A stretch of DNA of 64,000 nucleotides, taken from contig NZ_QFBC01000010.1 of NCBI RefSeq assembly GCF_003122325.1, forward strand, positions 1 to 64,000, in the 5' to 3' direction. The translations under genes and the position numbers were made by a program. The notes under the pieces were generated by a model, which searched no databases, was not told the DNA's origin, and worked only from the letters and a program-made list of their open reading frames with translations. This document shows, piece after piece, positions 34,598 through 43,935 of the stretch. This DNA comes from Rhizobium album. Lineage in GTDB: Bacteria > Pseudomonadota > Alphaproteobacteria > Rhizobiales > Rhizobiaceae. How positions within the stretch are numbered: position 1 is the first letter of the stretch; each line of letters opens with the position of its first letter.

Positions 34598-36373
34598 TCA
34601 AACCAGCTGCCGCCCCTTCGCGTCGATGGCGTTGGCGACGGCCTCGTCGGTGGCTTCGTCGGGCAGCAGCATCTCGTTGTGGGCCTTGCCCGAGGGGATC
34701 ATCGGGAAGCAGTTGGCGAGGTTGGCGACGCGGCAATCGAAGATCACCGGCTTCTTGACCTCGATCATCTCCTGGATCTTGTCGTCGAGCTCGCCCGGCT
34801 TTTCGCAGCGCAGGCCGACGGCGCCGTAGGCTTCCGCCAGCTTGACGAAGTCGGGCATGGCTTCCGTATAGGAGTTCGACAGGCGGTTGCCGTGCAGCAG
34901 CTGCTGCCACTGGCGCACCATGCCCATGTACTGGTTGTTGAGAATGAAGATCTTCACCGGCAGACCGTACTGGATCGCCGTCGACATTTCCTGGATGCAC
35001 ATCTGGATCGAGGCGTCGCCGGCGATATCGATGACGAGGGCGTCGGGATGGGCAACCTGCACGCCGAGCGCCGCCGGCAGGCCGTAACCCATGGTGCCGA
35101 GACCACCCGAGGTCATCCAGCGATTGGGCTGCTCGAAACCGAAGAACTGCGCCGCCCACATCTGGTGCTGGCCGACTTCCGTGGTGATGTAGGTGTCGCG
35201 GCCCTTGCTGAATTCATACAGACGCTGCAGCGCGTATTGCGGCATGATGACATCGTTGCTCGGCGCATAGGCAAAAGAATTGCGGGCCCGCCAGCGCTGG
35301 ATGCTCGTCCACCAGTCCTGCGTCTGCGCCTTTTCCGGCTTCTTCGGCAGCGCCCGCCACAGGCGGACCATGTCTTCCAGGACATGGCCGACATCGCCGG
35401 TGATCGGCACGTCGACACGAACGTTCTTGTTGATCGACGACGGATCGATGTCGATGTGGATCTTCTTGGAGTTTGGCGAGAAGGCGTTGAGGCGGCCGGT
35501 AATGCGGTCGTCGAAACGGGCGCCGACACAGACCATGACGTCGCAATCATGCATCGCCATGTTGGCTTCGTAGGAACCGTGCATGCCGAGCATGCCGAGC
35601 CAGTTCGAACCGGAGGCCGGATAGCAGCCGAGGCCCATCAGCGTCGAGGTAATCGGGAAATTGGTGAGCTCGACCAGCTCGCGCAGCAGCTTGGAGGCCT
35701 CCGGGCCGGAATTGACGACGCCGCCGCCGGTGTAGAAGATCGGCCGGCGCGCCGTCGCCATCAGCTCGATTGCGGCGCGGATGCTGTTCAGGTTGCCCTG
35801 AACCTTCGGCTGGTAGCTCTGCTGCGTCAGGTGCTCGGACGGCGGCTCGTAGAAGCCGGTCGCAAACTGCACGTCCTTCGGAATATCGACGACGACCGGG
35901 CCGGGACGGCCGGACTGGGCGATGCGGAAGGCCTCATGGATGACGTGGGCCAGGTCGTTGACGTCCTTGACCAGCCAGTTGTGCTTGGTGCAGGGGCGGG
36001 TGATGCCGACGGTGTCGCATTCCTGGAAGGCGTCGGAGCCGATCAGCGAGGTGGGAACCTGGCCGCTGAGGCAGACGAGCGGCACCGAATCCATCAGCGC
36101 GTCCTGCAGCGGCGTGACGGCGTTGGTCGCGCCCGGACCCGACGTCACCAGCATGACGCCGACCTTGCCGGTCGAGCGGGCATACCCTTCGGCCGCATGG
36201 CCGGCGCCCTGCTCGTGACGCACGAGGATGTGCTGGATATCGTCCTGCTGGAAGATTTCGTCGTAGATCGGCAGCACGGCGCCGCCGGGATAGCCGAAGA
36301 TATGCTCGACTCCATTGTCCTTCAGCGCCTTGAGAACGATCTCCGCGCCCGTCATCTGTTCTTTGCCCGTCAT
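34598..36373 (-). CDS. ilvB: Acetolactate synthase large (catalytic) subunit
   Basis: This 591-residue thiamine-diphosphate enzyme joins two pyruvates, or pyruvate and 2-oxobutyrate, in branched-chain amino acid synthesis. It shows an N-terminal GYPGGAVLPIYDEI, the catalytic Glu in RHEQGAGHAAEGYARS and the FAD region. The ThDP-binding motif is GDASIQMCIQEM...NNQYM. It is first in the ilvB-vapB-ilvH transcript and preceded by a leader-peptide attenuator. Confidence 0.97.
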   Translation of the reverse strand: MTGKEQMTGAEIVLKALKDNGVEHIFGYPGGAVLPIYDEIFQQDDIQHILVRHEQGAGHAAEGYARSTGKVGVMLVTSGPGATNAVTPLQDALMDSVPLVCLSGQVPTSLIGSDAFQECDTVGITRPCTKHNWLVKDVNDLAHVIHEAFRIAQSGRPGPVVVDIPKDVQFATGFYEPPSEHLTQQSYQPKVQGNLNSIRAAIELMATARRPIFYTGGGVVNSGPEASKLLRELVELTNFPITSTLMGLGCYPASGSNWLGMLGMHGSYEANMAMHDCDVMVCVGARFDDRITGRLNAFSPNSKKIHIDIDPSSINKNVRVDVPITGDVGHVLEDMVRLWRALPKKPEKAQTQDWWTSIQRWRARNSFAYAPSNDVIMPQYALQRLYEFSKGRDTYITTEVGQHQMWAAQFFGFEQPNRWMTSGGLGTMGYGLPAALGVQVAHPDALVIDIAGDASIQMCIQEMSTAIQYGLPVKIFILNNQYMGMVRQWQQLLHGNRLSNSYTEAMPDFVKLAEAYGAVGLRCEKPGELDDKIQEMIEVKKPVIFDCRVANLANCFPMIPSGKAHNEMLLPDEATDEAVANAIDAKGRQLV

Positions 36374-36423
36374 GCCTGTTTCCGTTCTGCTGCTTTTTCG
36401 GGTTGGATGGAAAATTTGGACAT

Positions 36424-36446
36424 AAAAAAAGGCCCCTTAGGAGCCT
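36424..36446 (-). terminator. Attenuator terminator before ilvB
   Basis: On the minus strand AGGCTCC pairs with GGGGCCT (one G-T pair) around TAA, directly followed by seven T. It lies about 50 bases before the ilvB start and 34 bases after the leader-peptide stop. A competing 9-base stem (GCGCATGGG with CCCATGCGC, 36454-36462 and 36493-36501) lies upstream, as required for attenuation. Confidence 0.85.
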
Positions 36447-36479
36447 GTCTGTCGCGCATGGGTGGCTACCGCCGGATGG

Positions 36480-36536
36480 TTACACCACCCTGCCCATGCG
36501 CGTTCCCACCACAATAAGGTTGCCAAAAATCTTCAT
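36480..36536 (-). CDS. ilv operon leader peptide
   Basis: This 18-codon ORF encodes MKIFGNLIVVGTRMGRVV, rich in Leu, Ile and Val, upstream of ilvB. Low branched-chain aminoacyl-tRNA would stall the ribosome on the L-I-V-V or final V-V codons. That would change pairing downstream and prevent the terminator at 36424-36446. The stop codon falls between the two arms of the upstream stem. This matches classical leader-peptide attenuation of ilv operons. Confidence 0.82.
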   Translation of the reverse strand: MKIFGNLIVVGTRMGRVV

Positions 36537-36793
36537 AGCGCGAAGTGATAGACAGAAATATTCGGCACGTCAACGCGCTTCTTCATAAAACGATGCTGCG
36601 CCGCAGCCCGAAACCCGCACAACTGCCTACACCAGTTGTTAAGCCGGCACCGATATGGTCTGCCATGAGGAAGAAGGCCCGCGGCTTACCAATCCGCCCA
36701 CCAAGCCTTCCTGTTTCCGTATCGGGAGCGACGTTGCTTAATAATGACCTCCAGACATCCGGCAAGGCCGGAGAAAGCGATCGCCGTGACGGG

Positions 36794-38830
36794 ATGCACC
36801 CCGGCAACCGCTTTCTCGGAAGGGTCATTGCGTGCAACGGTTCGCGCGCCACCATTGCGGCGGTCGCCGAAGGCGGCGGCACCGATCTCACTGAACTCTG
36901 GTCGGTCGGCAGGCTGATCTCCATCTCCGTCGGCAAGAACCGCGTCGTGGCGCTTGCTTATGCCATGGCCGTCGGCGAAAAAAGCTGGGGCGAGCAGCAG
37001 GACAACCACTTCCAGATCGAGGTGGAGCTTCTCGGCGAAGTCCAGGTCCATCCCGACGGCAAGGAGCAATTCTCCACCGGCATTTCACGCTATCCCTATC
37101 TCGGCGCCATCGCCCACCGCATCCGCGCCAAAGACCTCATCCGCATCTACGACACCGGCAAGACCGATACCTGCGTCGTCGGCAAGCTGACCCAGGACGA
37201 GAGCATCGACGCGACGATCCACATCCCGTCGATGCTGTCGAAACATTTTGCCGTCGTCGGCTCGACAGGCGTCGGAAAATCCACGGCCGTCTCGCTGCTC
37301 CTGCACCGCGCCATCGCTTCCGATCCGAAGCTGCGCGTGCTGATCCTCGACCCGCACAACGAATTCGCCGCCGCCTTCCCGGATCATGCCGTCGTCATCG
37401 ATACCGACACGCTCGACCTGCCCTTCTGGCTGATGCGCCTCGAAGAATTCGCCGAAGTGCTGTTTCGCGGCCGGCCGCCGGTGGCGGAAGAGCTGGACAT
37501 GCTGCGCGACCTGATCCCGGAGGCCAAGCGCGCCTTTCGCGGCAGCGACTCGCCCTTGATGCGCCGCCAGACGGAGAAGAGTTCGGTCACTGCCGACACA
37601 CCCGTTCCCTACCGCATTGCCGACCTTCTCGCCCTCATCGACGACCGTATCGGCAAACTGGAAGGCCGTAGCGAAAAACCGTTCCTGCGCTCGCTGAAGA
37701 TCCGCGTCATCTCGGCGATCAACGATCCGCGCTACCACTTCATGTTCTCCAACAATACGATCAGCGACACGATCATGGAGACGATCGCCCATATCTTCCG
37801 CATCCCGGGCGACAGCAGGCCGATCAGCACGTTCCAGCTGTCGGGCATTCCGTCCGAAGTGGTCAATTCGGTCGCTTCGGTGCTCTGCCGCATGGCGTTC
37901 GAACTGGCGCTGTGGAGCAATGGTGCGGTCCACATGCTCGTCGTCTGCGAAGAAGCGCACCGCTACGTGCCGTCCGATCCGACACTCGGTTTCATCCCGA
38001 CCCGCCAGGCCATCGCCCGCATCGCCAAGGAAGGCCGCAAGTACGGGGTGTCGCTCGGCATCATCACCCAGCGGCCCGGAGAGCTCGACCAGACGATCCT
38101 GTCGCAGTGCTCGACGCTGTTTGCCATGCGGCTCGCCAACGACCGAGACCAGGAAATCATCCGCTCGGCGATCCCCAATTCGTCGATCTCGACCACCAAA
38201 TTCATTTCTTCGATCGGCAACGGCGAAGCCATCGCTTTCGGCGAGGCCATTGCCGTTCCGATGCGCATGCGGTTTACCCGCGTCGAGGAAAACCTGCTGC
38301 CGAAAGCCAACGGCGCAACGGCCAAGTCGACCGACGAGACGCCCGACACGGTCGATCTGCGCGGCATCGTCAGCCGCATGCGGGCCATTTCCGGGCCCGA
38401 CATCTCGGCATTCCAGCAAAGCTACTCGGCAACGCTGGACGGCGACGATTTCGACGGCGACTATACAATGCCGATGCGCGAGACGTCGGCCCATTCCCCG
38501 GGTCGTTCCATTGAGCGCAGCTTGACGCCGCCGGAGCCCTACCGGGCCGACATGCTGCCCCGTGCCGGCTCGCCCGCATCGCCGGAGCCATCGACAGGCT
38601 ACGACCAGCGCCGGCGGTCCATGGACGAACCGCTCGCCGGGCAACGCCCGGCTTCAACAGCCTATCCCGAGACAAGGCGCATGGTGCCGGATTCCCCGCC
38701 GGCGCCCTACCGGGCGGCCCAGCCGGAACCAGACGCCGCCTCCGGCAGCTCGCTTCGCCGCGATCCGGGCATGTCGCTGCGCGAAAGCATCCTGAAGAAG
38801 CCGCTCAGCAGCCTCTATCGCAAGGACTGA
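36794..38830 (+). CDS. HerA-like ATPase (DUF87/FtsK-HerA superfamily)
   Basis: This 678-residue protein has an N-terminal HAS-barrel-like domain (FLGRVIACNGSRATIAAVAEGG) and Walker A VVGSTGVGKST. The Walker B region is VVCEEAHRYVP, and the sensor-like motif RIAKEGRKYGVSLGIITQRPGE is also present. HerA proteins form hexameric DNA translocases, usually paired with a NurA nuclease, which is not nearby. The C-terminal 150 residues are Pro/Arg-rich and disordered-looking. The start is uncertain. The frame opens at 36545, but those codons overlap the ilv promoter, so 36794 is preferred. Confidence 0.82.
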   Translation: MHPGNRFLGRVIACNGSRATIAAVAEGGGTDLTELWSVGRLISISVGKNRVVALAYAMAVGEKSWGEQQDNHFQIEVELLGEVQVHPDGKEQFSTGISRYPYLGAIAHRIRAKDLIRIYDTGKTDTCVVGKLTQDESIDATIHIPSMLSKHFAVVGSTGVGKSTAVSLLLHRAIASDPKLRVLILDPHNEFAAAFPDHAVVIDTDTLDLPFWLMRLEEFAEVLFRGRPPVAEELDMLRDLIPEAKRAFRGSDSPLMRRQTEKSSVTADTPVPYRIADLLALIDDRIGKLEGRSEKPFLRSLKIRVISAINDPRYHFMFSNNTISDTIMETIAHIFRIPGDSRPISTFQLSGIPSEVVNSVASVLCRMAFELALWSNGAVHMLVVCEEAHRYVPSDPTLGFIPTRQAIARIAKEGRKYGVSLGIITQRPGELDQTILSQCSTLFAMRLANDRDQEIIRSAIPNSSISTTKFISSIGNGEAIAFGEAIAVPMRMRFTRVEENLLPKANGATAKSTDETPDTVDLRGIVSRMRAISGPDISAFQQSYSATLDGDDFDGDYTMPMRETSAHSPGRSIERSLTPPEPYRADMLPRAGSPASPEPSTGYDQRRRSMDEPLAGQRPASTAYPETRRMVPDSPPAPYRAAQPEPDAASGSSLRRDPGMSLRESILKKPLSSLYRKD

Positions 38831-38837
38831 ACGATTT

Positions 38838-39737
38838 TCAGGGCGTCGAAAGACGCTCCCAGCTGTCATCCATCTGGTTGCGGAACCACGTCATCTGCCG
38901 CTTGGCATATTGCCGCGTTGCCGCCGCGCCGCTTTCGATCACCGCCGCCCTGTCCAGCTCCCCGCGCAACAGGCCGGCGATCTGCGACACGCCGATCGCC
39001 TTCATCACCGGCACATCGGCCGGCAGGTCGAGCGCAAGCAGGGCGCGAACCTCATCCACCGCCCCTTCCTCCAGCATCCGCTCGAACCGGCGGTTGATAC
39101 GATCGTGCAGCACGGTCCGGTCGGGCAGGACGACGATTTTTCGCGCCCGGTCGGGATCGATCACCATTGGCCCCGCTGTCTGCTGGAATGTCGAGATCGA
39201 GCGGCCGGTGCTGTCCAGCACCTCGATGGCCCGCACGATGCGCTGCCCGTCCTGCGGATTGAGCGTCCCTGCCACCTGCGGATCCCGCTCCATGAGGTCG
39301 CGGAACAACGCCTCCGGGCCGAGATCGCGCAGCTTCAGCCGCACGCTGCAGCGGACATCCTGATCGACCTCCGGCATCTGCGAGAGACCGCCGGTCAGCG
39401 CCTTGAAATACAGGCCGGTGCCGCCGACGAAGACGGGCAGACGGCCTTGCGCGCGCAGGCGCGGCAGCAAGGCCGTCACATCCCGCAGCCACGCACCGGT
39501 GGAATAGGTTTCGCGCGCCGGAACATGGCCGTAGAGAAGATGCGGAACACCACCCATTTCGTCTTCGGAGGGACGTGCCGTCAGGATGCGCAGCGTGTCA
39601 TAGACCTGCATGCTGTCGGCATTGATCACCACGCCGCCGTGCTCCCGCGCCAGCCTGACGGCAAGCGCGGACTTGCCGCTGGCGGTCGGCCCGGTTATCA
39701 GGATCGCGTCCCTATCGTTTTCAAGGTTCTTCATCAT
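38838..39737 (-). CDS. miaA: tRNA dimethylallyltransferase
   Basis: This 299-residue enzyme adds a dimethylallyl group to A37 of tRNAs reading UNN codons. P-loop GPTASGKSALAVRLA lies near residue 15, then NADSMQVYDTLRILTARP, VGGTGLYFKALTGG and a C-terminal TRQYAKRQMTWFRNQ, all MiaA signatures. The start at 39737 overlaps the start codon of the divergent serB gene. It is convergent with the HerA-like gene. Confidence 0.96.
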   Translation of the reverse strand: MMKNLENDRDAILITGPTASGKSALAVRLAREHGGVVINADSMQVYDTLRILTARPSEDEMGGVPHLLYGHVPARETYSTGAWLRDVTALLPRLRAQGRLPVFVGGTGLYFKALTGGLSQMPEVDQDVRCSVRLKLRDLGPEALFRDLMERDPQVAGTLNPQDGQRIVRAIEVLDSTGRSISTFQQTAGPMVIDPDRARKIVVLPDRTVLHDRINRRFERMLEEGAVDEVRALLALDLPADVPVMKAIGVSQIAGLLRGELDRAAVIESGAAATRQYAKRQMTWFRNQMDDSWERLSTP

Positions 39738-40626
39738 GGCTTTCGTTGCCACGCTTATGGCCAATCCGTCAAATCCCGTCCTGTCCCCGTCCATCGCGGA
39801 ACAGGCCGCAGCCACCGTCGAGGCCGCCGGCCTCTATTGGCTGGCGGACGGGATCGCCTGCGACATCGTGCTTCGCGACGGCAGCGATACGACGGCAGGG
39901 GAAGCGGCGATCCGCGCAGTGATCGCCGGCGCCCCCATCGACGTGGCGTTGCAGGATGCCGACGGGCGCCGCAAGCGCTTCCTCATCGCCGACATGGATT
40001 CGACGATGATCCAGCAGGAATGCATCGACGAGCTGGCCGCCGAAGCCGGGTTGAAGGACAAGGTCGCCGCGATCACCGCCCGGGCAATGAACGGCGAGAT
40101 CGCCTTCGAACCGGCGTTGCGCGAGCGCGTCGCCCTGCTGAAGGGCCTGCCGCTCTCGGTGGTCGACGATGTCATTCGCAAGCACATCACCCTAATGCCC
40201 GGTGGTCCGGAACTCATCGCCACCATGCGGGCGCGCGGCCACTATACGGCCCTGGTTTCCGGTGGCTTCACGGTGTTCACCGGGCCCATCGCCGCCCGTC
40301 TCGGCTTCGACGAAAACCGCGCCAACGTGCTGCTGCAGGAGAACGGTTTCCTGAGCGGCTTCGTCGCCGAGCCGATCCTCGGAAAGCAGGCGAAGGTGGA
40401 TGCACTGATCGACATCACCAACAAACTCGGCCTCTCGCCGCAGGAGGCGATTGCGGTCGGCGACGGCGCCAACGATCTCGGCATGCTGCAACTGGCCGGC
40501 ACCGGCGTCGCCCTGCATGCCAAACCGGTGGTTTCGGCACAGGCGAAGATCCGCATCGACCATGGCGACCTGACCGCCCTGCTTTACCTGCAGGGGTATC
40601 GCAAGCATGAATTCGTCACCAGCTGA
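39736..40626 (+). CDS. serB: Phosphoserine phosphatase
   Basis: This 296-residue HAD phosphatase performs the last step of serine synthesis. The nucleophile motif is ADMDSTMIQQECIDELA, motif II is LVSGGFTVF, and motifs III/IV end in VGDGANDLGML. The N-terminal extension (FVATLMANPSNPVL) is characteristic of rhizobial SerB and supports the start at 39736. That ATG shares two bases with the miaA start on the other strand. The frame stays open upstream inside miaA but is not used. Confidence 0.95.
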   Translation: MAFVATLMANPSNPVLSPSIAEQAAATVEAAGLYWLADGIACDIVLRDGSDTTAGEAAIRAVIAGAPIDVALQDADGRRKRFLIADMDSTMIQQECIDELAAEAGLKDKVAAITARAMNGEIAFEPALRERVALLKGLPLSVVDDVIRKHITLMPGGPELIATMRARGHYTALVSGGFTVFTGPIAARLGFDENRANVLLQENGFLSGFVAEPILGKQAKVDALIDITNKLGLSPQEAIAVGDGANDLGMLQLAGTGVALHAKPVVSAQAKIRIDHGDLTALLYLQGYRKHEFVTS

Positions 40627-40653
40627 AACGTTCTCCTTCGAAAGCGAGCCGCC

Positions 40654-41226
40654 ATGCGCATTCTTGACGCTGAAAGAGTGCTGTTACGCAACTGGAAAGA
40701 AGCCGACCGCGACCTCTTCCACGAGATCAACGCCGACCGCAAGGTGATGGAATTCTTCCCCTTTCGCCGTACCAAGGCGGAATCGGACGCGCTGTTCGAC
40801 AAGGTCAGGGGAATGATCGATGACACGGGCCTGGGCTTCTATGCCCTCGCCGACAAGGCGACCGACGAACCGATGGGCTTTTGCGGCCTTTCGCGCCCCA
40901 ATCTCGAACCGCAGCTTGAAACGACGGGCGTCGAGATCGGCTGGCGGCTGGCGACCCGCTTCTGGGGCAAGGGTTATGTAACCGAAGCGGCAGCGGCATT
41001 GATCGACCACGGTTTCAGCACCGTCGGCCTTCCGGAGATCGTCTCGTTTGCCGTCAGCGCCAACCGCCGCTCGACGGCGGTGATGGAACGGCTCGGCATG
41101 CATCGCGCCCCCGAACGCGATTTCGATCATCCGCGCGTGCCCGACATCCATCCACAATTAAAGCGCCACGTCGTTTACGTCATAAGGGCGGATGAATGGC
41201 GCGCCCGCCAGCCGGGAAAGCCCTGA
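40654..41226 (+). CDS. GNAT-family N-acetyltransferase (RimJ/RimL-like)
   Basis: A 190-residue acetyltransferase that starts with LDAERVLLRNWKEADRDLF. It contains GVEIGWRLATRFWGKGYVTEAAAAL, the acetyl-CoA-binding loop, and SANRRSTAVMERLGM, the pattern of RimJ/RimL-type enzymes. These acetylate N-termini or small amines, with unknown substrate. It lies 27 bases downstream of serB and is probably co-transcribed. Confidence 0.9.
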   Translation: MRILDAERVLLRNWKEADRDLFHEINADRKVMEFFPFRRTKAESDALFDKVRGMIDDTGLGFYALADKATDEPMGFCGLSRPNLEPQLETTGVEIGWRLATRFWGKGYVTEAAAALIDHGFSTVGLPEIVSFAVSANRRSTAVMERLGMHRAPERDFDHPRVPDIHPQLKRHVVYVIRADEWRARQPGKP

Positions 41227-41246
41227 ACCGGAAACGCAGCCGTTCG

Positions 41247-42800
41247 TCACTCCAACGGCAAGGCGACGAAACGCAGGTCGCCGCTGGCGCCGGCGATCAT
41301 CAGGTGAGCATTGCGCCGGCCTTCGTTTTTCAACTGGGCCAGCTTCTGGGCGACGGCTGCGGGCGTCTCCATGAAGCTTTGAGCCACTTCGACGATGACC
41401 TCGCCCTTCTTGACGCCCTTCTGGGCCGCCACGGAACCGTCGGCCACCTCGGTGATCAGGACACCTTCCACACCTTCGGAAATACCGAAGGACTTGCGCC
41501 CCTCCGCATCCAGCGCGCCGAGCGTCATGCCGAGAGCCGTAGCCGGCGTCACGTCACCATCCTGCTGCGGCGTGTCGGGAGTCGCCTGCTCATTGTCACC
41601 CGTATCCGGAACAGCCTCTTCTTCGCCTTCGGGAACGATGACGGGATCGGTCTGCGCCGCCGCCGTGTCGACACTGTCTTCCAGGCGGCCGAGCGTCACC
41701 TTGACGGTCTCTTCCTTGCCGTCGCGCAGGATGATCACGTCGACCGCCTTGCCGACCGGGCTTTCCGCCACGACGCGCGGCAGGTCGCGCACCTCGGCCA
41801 CCGACTTGCCGTCGAATGTCAAGATCACGTCACCGGTCTTGATCGGGCCGTTCTCGACCGGCCCGCCCTTGACGATGCCGGCGACCAGCGCGCCGCGCGC
41901 CCGGTCGAGGCCGAGGCTCTCGGCGATGTCGTCGGTGACCGGCTGGATGCGCACGCCGAGCCAGCCGCGGCGCGTCTCGCCGAATTCGATCAGCTGCTTG
42001 ACGACATTTTCCGCCAGTTCCGTCGGAACGGCGAAACCGATGCCGATCGAACCGCCGCTCGGCGAGATGATCGCCGTGTTGATGCCGATGACCTCACCCT
42101 TCATGTTGAAGAGCGGACCGCCGGAATTGCCCTTGTTGATCGCCGCATCGGTCTGGATGAAATTGTCGTAGGGGCCGGCATTGATGTTGCGCCCGCGGGC
42201 GGAAATGATGCCGACCGTCACCGAGCCGCCGAGGCCGAACGGGTTACCGATCGCCATCACCCAGTCGCCGATGCGCATGACTTTCGAATCGCCGAATTTG
42301 ACCGCCTTGAGCGGCGCCTTCGGCTCGACCTTGAGCACCGAAAGGTCGGTCTTCGGATCGGTGCCGATCAGCTTGGCCTTGAGCTTCGAGCCGTTTGGAA
42401 ACACCACCTCGATATCGTCGGCGCCTTCGATGACGTGGTTGTTGGTGACGATGAAGCCGGCGGGGTCGATGACGAAGCCGGAGCCCAGCGAATTGACCTT
42501 GTGGCTGCCGCTGCCGTCATTGTCGCCCTTGAAGAAATCGTTGAAGAATTCCTGGAATGGCGATCCTTCCGGGATCTGCGGCAGCGGTCCGCTTTCGTCC
42601 TTCTCCTTGACGTTCTGCGACGTCGCGATGTTGACGACGGCGTCGAGCAGCCCTTCGGCAAGGTCGGCGACCGAAGCCGGCCCGGTGCCGGGCGCCATCC
42701 CCTGTGCCTGCACGCCGGGCACCACAGCGCCGGCAATCAGGCTCGCAGTCGCCAGCATCGCCAGTGAACGTTTCAGGGATGATCGTATCGTCAGCGCCAT
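41247..42800 (-). CDS. degP: Periplasmic serine protease/chaperone of the Do family
   Basis: This 517-residue exported protease has a signal peptide that ends near GVQA-QG. The catalytic triad is His in IVTNNHVIEGAD, Asp in KTDLSVLK and Ser in NKGNSGGPLFN. Two PDZ domains follow (GWLGVRIQPV onward and the C-terminal 90 residues), separated by a Glu/Asp/Pro-rich acidic linker around residues 395-425. It degrades or refolds damaged envelope proteins. It lies downstream of hflK-hflC, separated by a terminator. Confidence 0.93.
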   Translation of the reverse strand: MALTIRSSLKRSLAMLATASLIAGAVVPGVQAQGMAPGTGPASVADLAEGLLDAVVNIATSQNVKEKDESGPLPQIPEGSPFQEFFNDFFKGDNDGSGSHKVNSLGSGFVIDPAGFIVTNNHVIEGADDIEVVFPNGSKLKAKLIGTDPKTDLSVLKVEPKAPLKAVKFGDSKVMRIGDWVMAIGNPFGLGGSVTVGIISARGRNINAGPYDNFIQTDAAINKGNSGGPLFNMKGEVIGINTAIISPSGGSIGIGFAVPTELAENVVKQLIEFGETRRGWLGVRIQPVTDDIAESLGLDRARGALVAGIVKGGPVENGPIKTGDVILTFDGKSVAEVRDLPRVVAESPVGKAVDVIILRDGKEETVKVTLGRLEDSVDTAAAQTDPVIVPEGEEEAVPDTGDNEQATPDTPQQDGDVTPATALGMTLGALDAEGRKSFGISEGVEGVLITEVADGSVAAQKGVKKGEVIVEVAQSFMETPAAVAQKLAQLKNEGRRNAHLMIAGASGDLRFVALPLE

Positions 42801-42935
42801 AGGGCTTCCTCGTGCTGGATCTTCGGGACGCGGAGGCGCCACCATAGTTCGGAATGATCACAGGTTAAATGGCCTTTTCAGGGCAGCGGCATCATATTGC
42901 CGCGAGCGGCAGGCTGCGGCGCCCAAGCCATCCAA

Positions 42936-42961
42936 ACGAAAGAGGCCGGAAAACCGGCCTC
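42936..42961 (-). terminator. Rho-independent terminator after hflC
   Basis: On the minus strand GAGGCCGG and CCGGCCTC form a perfect 8-base stem around TTTT, followed by TTTCGTTT. It lies 30 bases after the hflC stop and ahead of degP, so degP needs its own promoter or read-through. Confidence 0.8.
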
Positions 42962-42990
42962 CTCAGGGATCGTCTGATGGTCGTCCGGCC

Positions 42991-43935
42991 TCAGTTCGCC
43001 GGGACGGCCGCTCCGCCCGTCACCGGCACGGCACCCTCCGTCGACTGAGCCGCGGCACCGGCCGAGTTTTCGAAGAAGCGGAAGAACTCCGAATTGGGCG
43101 AAAGCACCATCGTCGTATCCGGGTTGGCAATGGCGGCGACGTAGGCGCGCATCGAGCGGTAGAACTCGAAGAAGGACGGATCCCGCTGGAAAGCATCGGC
43201 AAAGACGCGGTTGCGCTCGGCGTCGCCCTCGCCTCGCAGGATTTCCGAATCGCGCTGGGCTCCGGCGATCAGCTCGACCACCTGGCGGTCGGCAATCGCC
43301 CGGCGCCGCTGGCCTTCTTCGTTACCGCGGGCACGAATCAGCTCGGCCTCGGCAAGACGCTCGGCCTTCATGCGCTCAAAGGTCTGCTGCGAGACTTCCT
43401 GGGTAAGGTCCGTGCGGCGGATACGCACGTCCTCGATGCGCAGGCCGAGCGATTCGGCATCCGGACGCAGGTCGTCGCCGACCTCCTTCATCATCGAGGC
43501 GCGGGCATCCGACAGCGCCGCTTCGAAGCCGCGCAGACCGTAGACCCGGCGCAGCGAAGCGTCGAGGCGGGTGCGCAGGCGCGACTCAGCGGCCTCCCGG
43601 TCACCCGACACGGTCTCGCGGAACCGGCGCGCGTCGGTGATCTTGTAGACCACGAAAGCGTCGACCTCGTAGAACTTGCCGCCCGAAACCTGGACACGGA
43701 TATTGTCCAGATCGAAACGCAAGGCCTGGTCCTGTAGGTACTGGACGCGGTCGGCATCCATGAAGGCGAAGGGCAGCTTGAAATACAGGCCGGGCTCCGT
43801 CTTGACGTCGCGGATCTGACCGAAGCGGACGACGATCGCCTGCTCGCGCTCGTTGACCACGAAAACCGACGAATAGATGATCCCGAGAACGACGGCGAGG
43901 CCGATCAGGAAAGCGGGCAAACGGCCGGACATCAT
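42991..43935 (-). CDS. hflC: HflC, FtsH-protease modulator
   Basis: This 314-residue inner-membrane protein has an N-terminal membrane helix (LPAFLIGLAVVLGIIYSSVFVV). It carries an SPFH/band-7 domain starting NEREQAIVVRFGQI and a long helical region. With HflK it forms a cage around FtsH that limits its proteolysis of membrane proteins. Its start overlaps the hflK stop. The C-terminus is Ala/Gly-rich. Confidence 0.94.
   Translation of the reverse strand: MMSGRLPAFLIGLAVVLGIIYSSVFVVNEREQAIVVRFGQIRDVKTEPGLYFKLPFAFMDADRVQYLQDQALRFDLDNIRVQVSGGKFYEVDAFVVYKITDARRFRETVSGDREAAESRLRTRLDASLRRVYGLRGFEAALSDARASMMKEVGDDLRPDAESLGLRIEDVRIRRTDLTQEVSQQTFERMKAERLAEAELIRARGNEEGQRRRAIADRQVVELIAGAQRDSEILRGEGDAERNRVFADAFQRDPSFFEFYRSMRAYVAAIANPDTTMVLSPNSEFFRFFENSAGAAAQSTEGAVPVTGGAAVPAN

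Noticed and set aside
34679-36517. Long plus-strand open frame of about 610 codons
   Set aside because: It is the mirror of ilvB on the other strand. High-GC codon bias keeps the antisense frame open. It has no ribosome site and no recognisable domain.
36545-36793. N-terminal extension of the HerA-like ATPase
   Set aside because: The 83 extra codons overlap the ilv leader promoter and show no conserved pattern. The HAS-like domain starts after 36794.
37085-38644. Minus-strand frame of about 520 codons
   Set aside because: Antisense shadow of the HerA-like ATPase, whose Walker motifs are clear on the plus strand.
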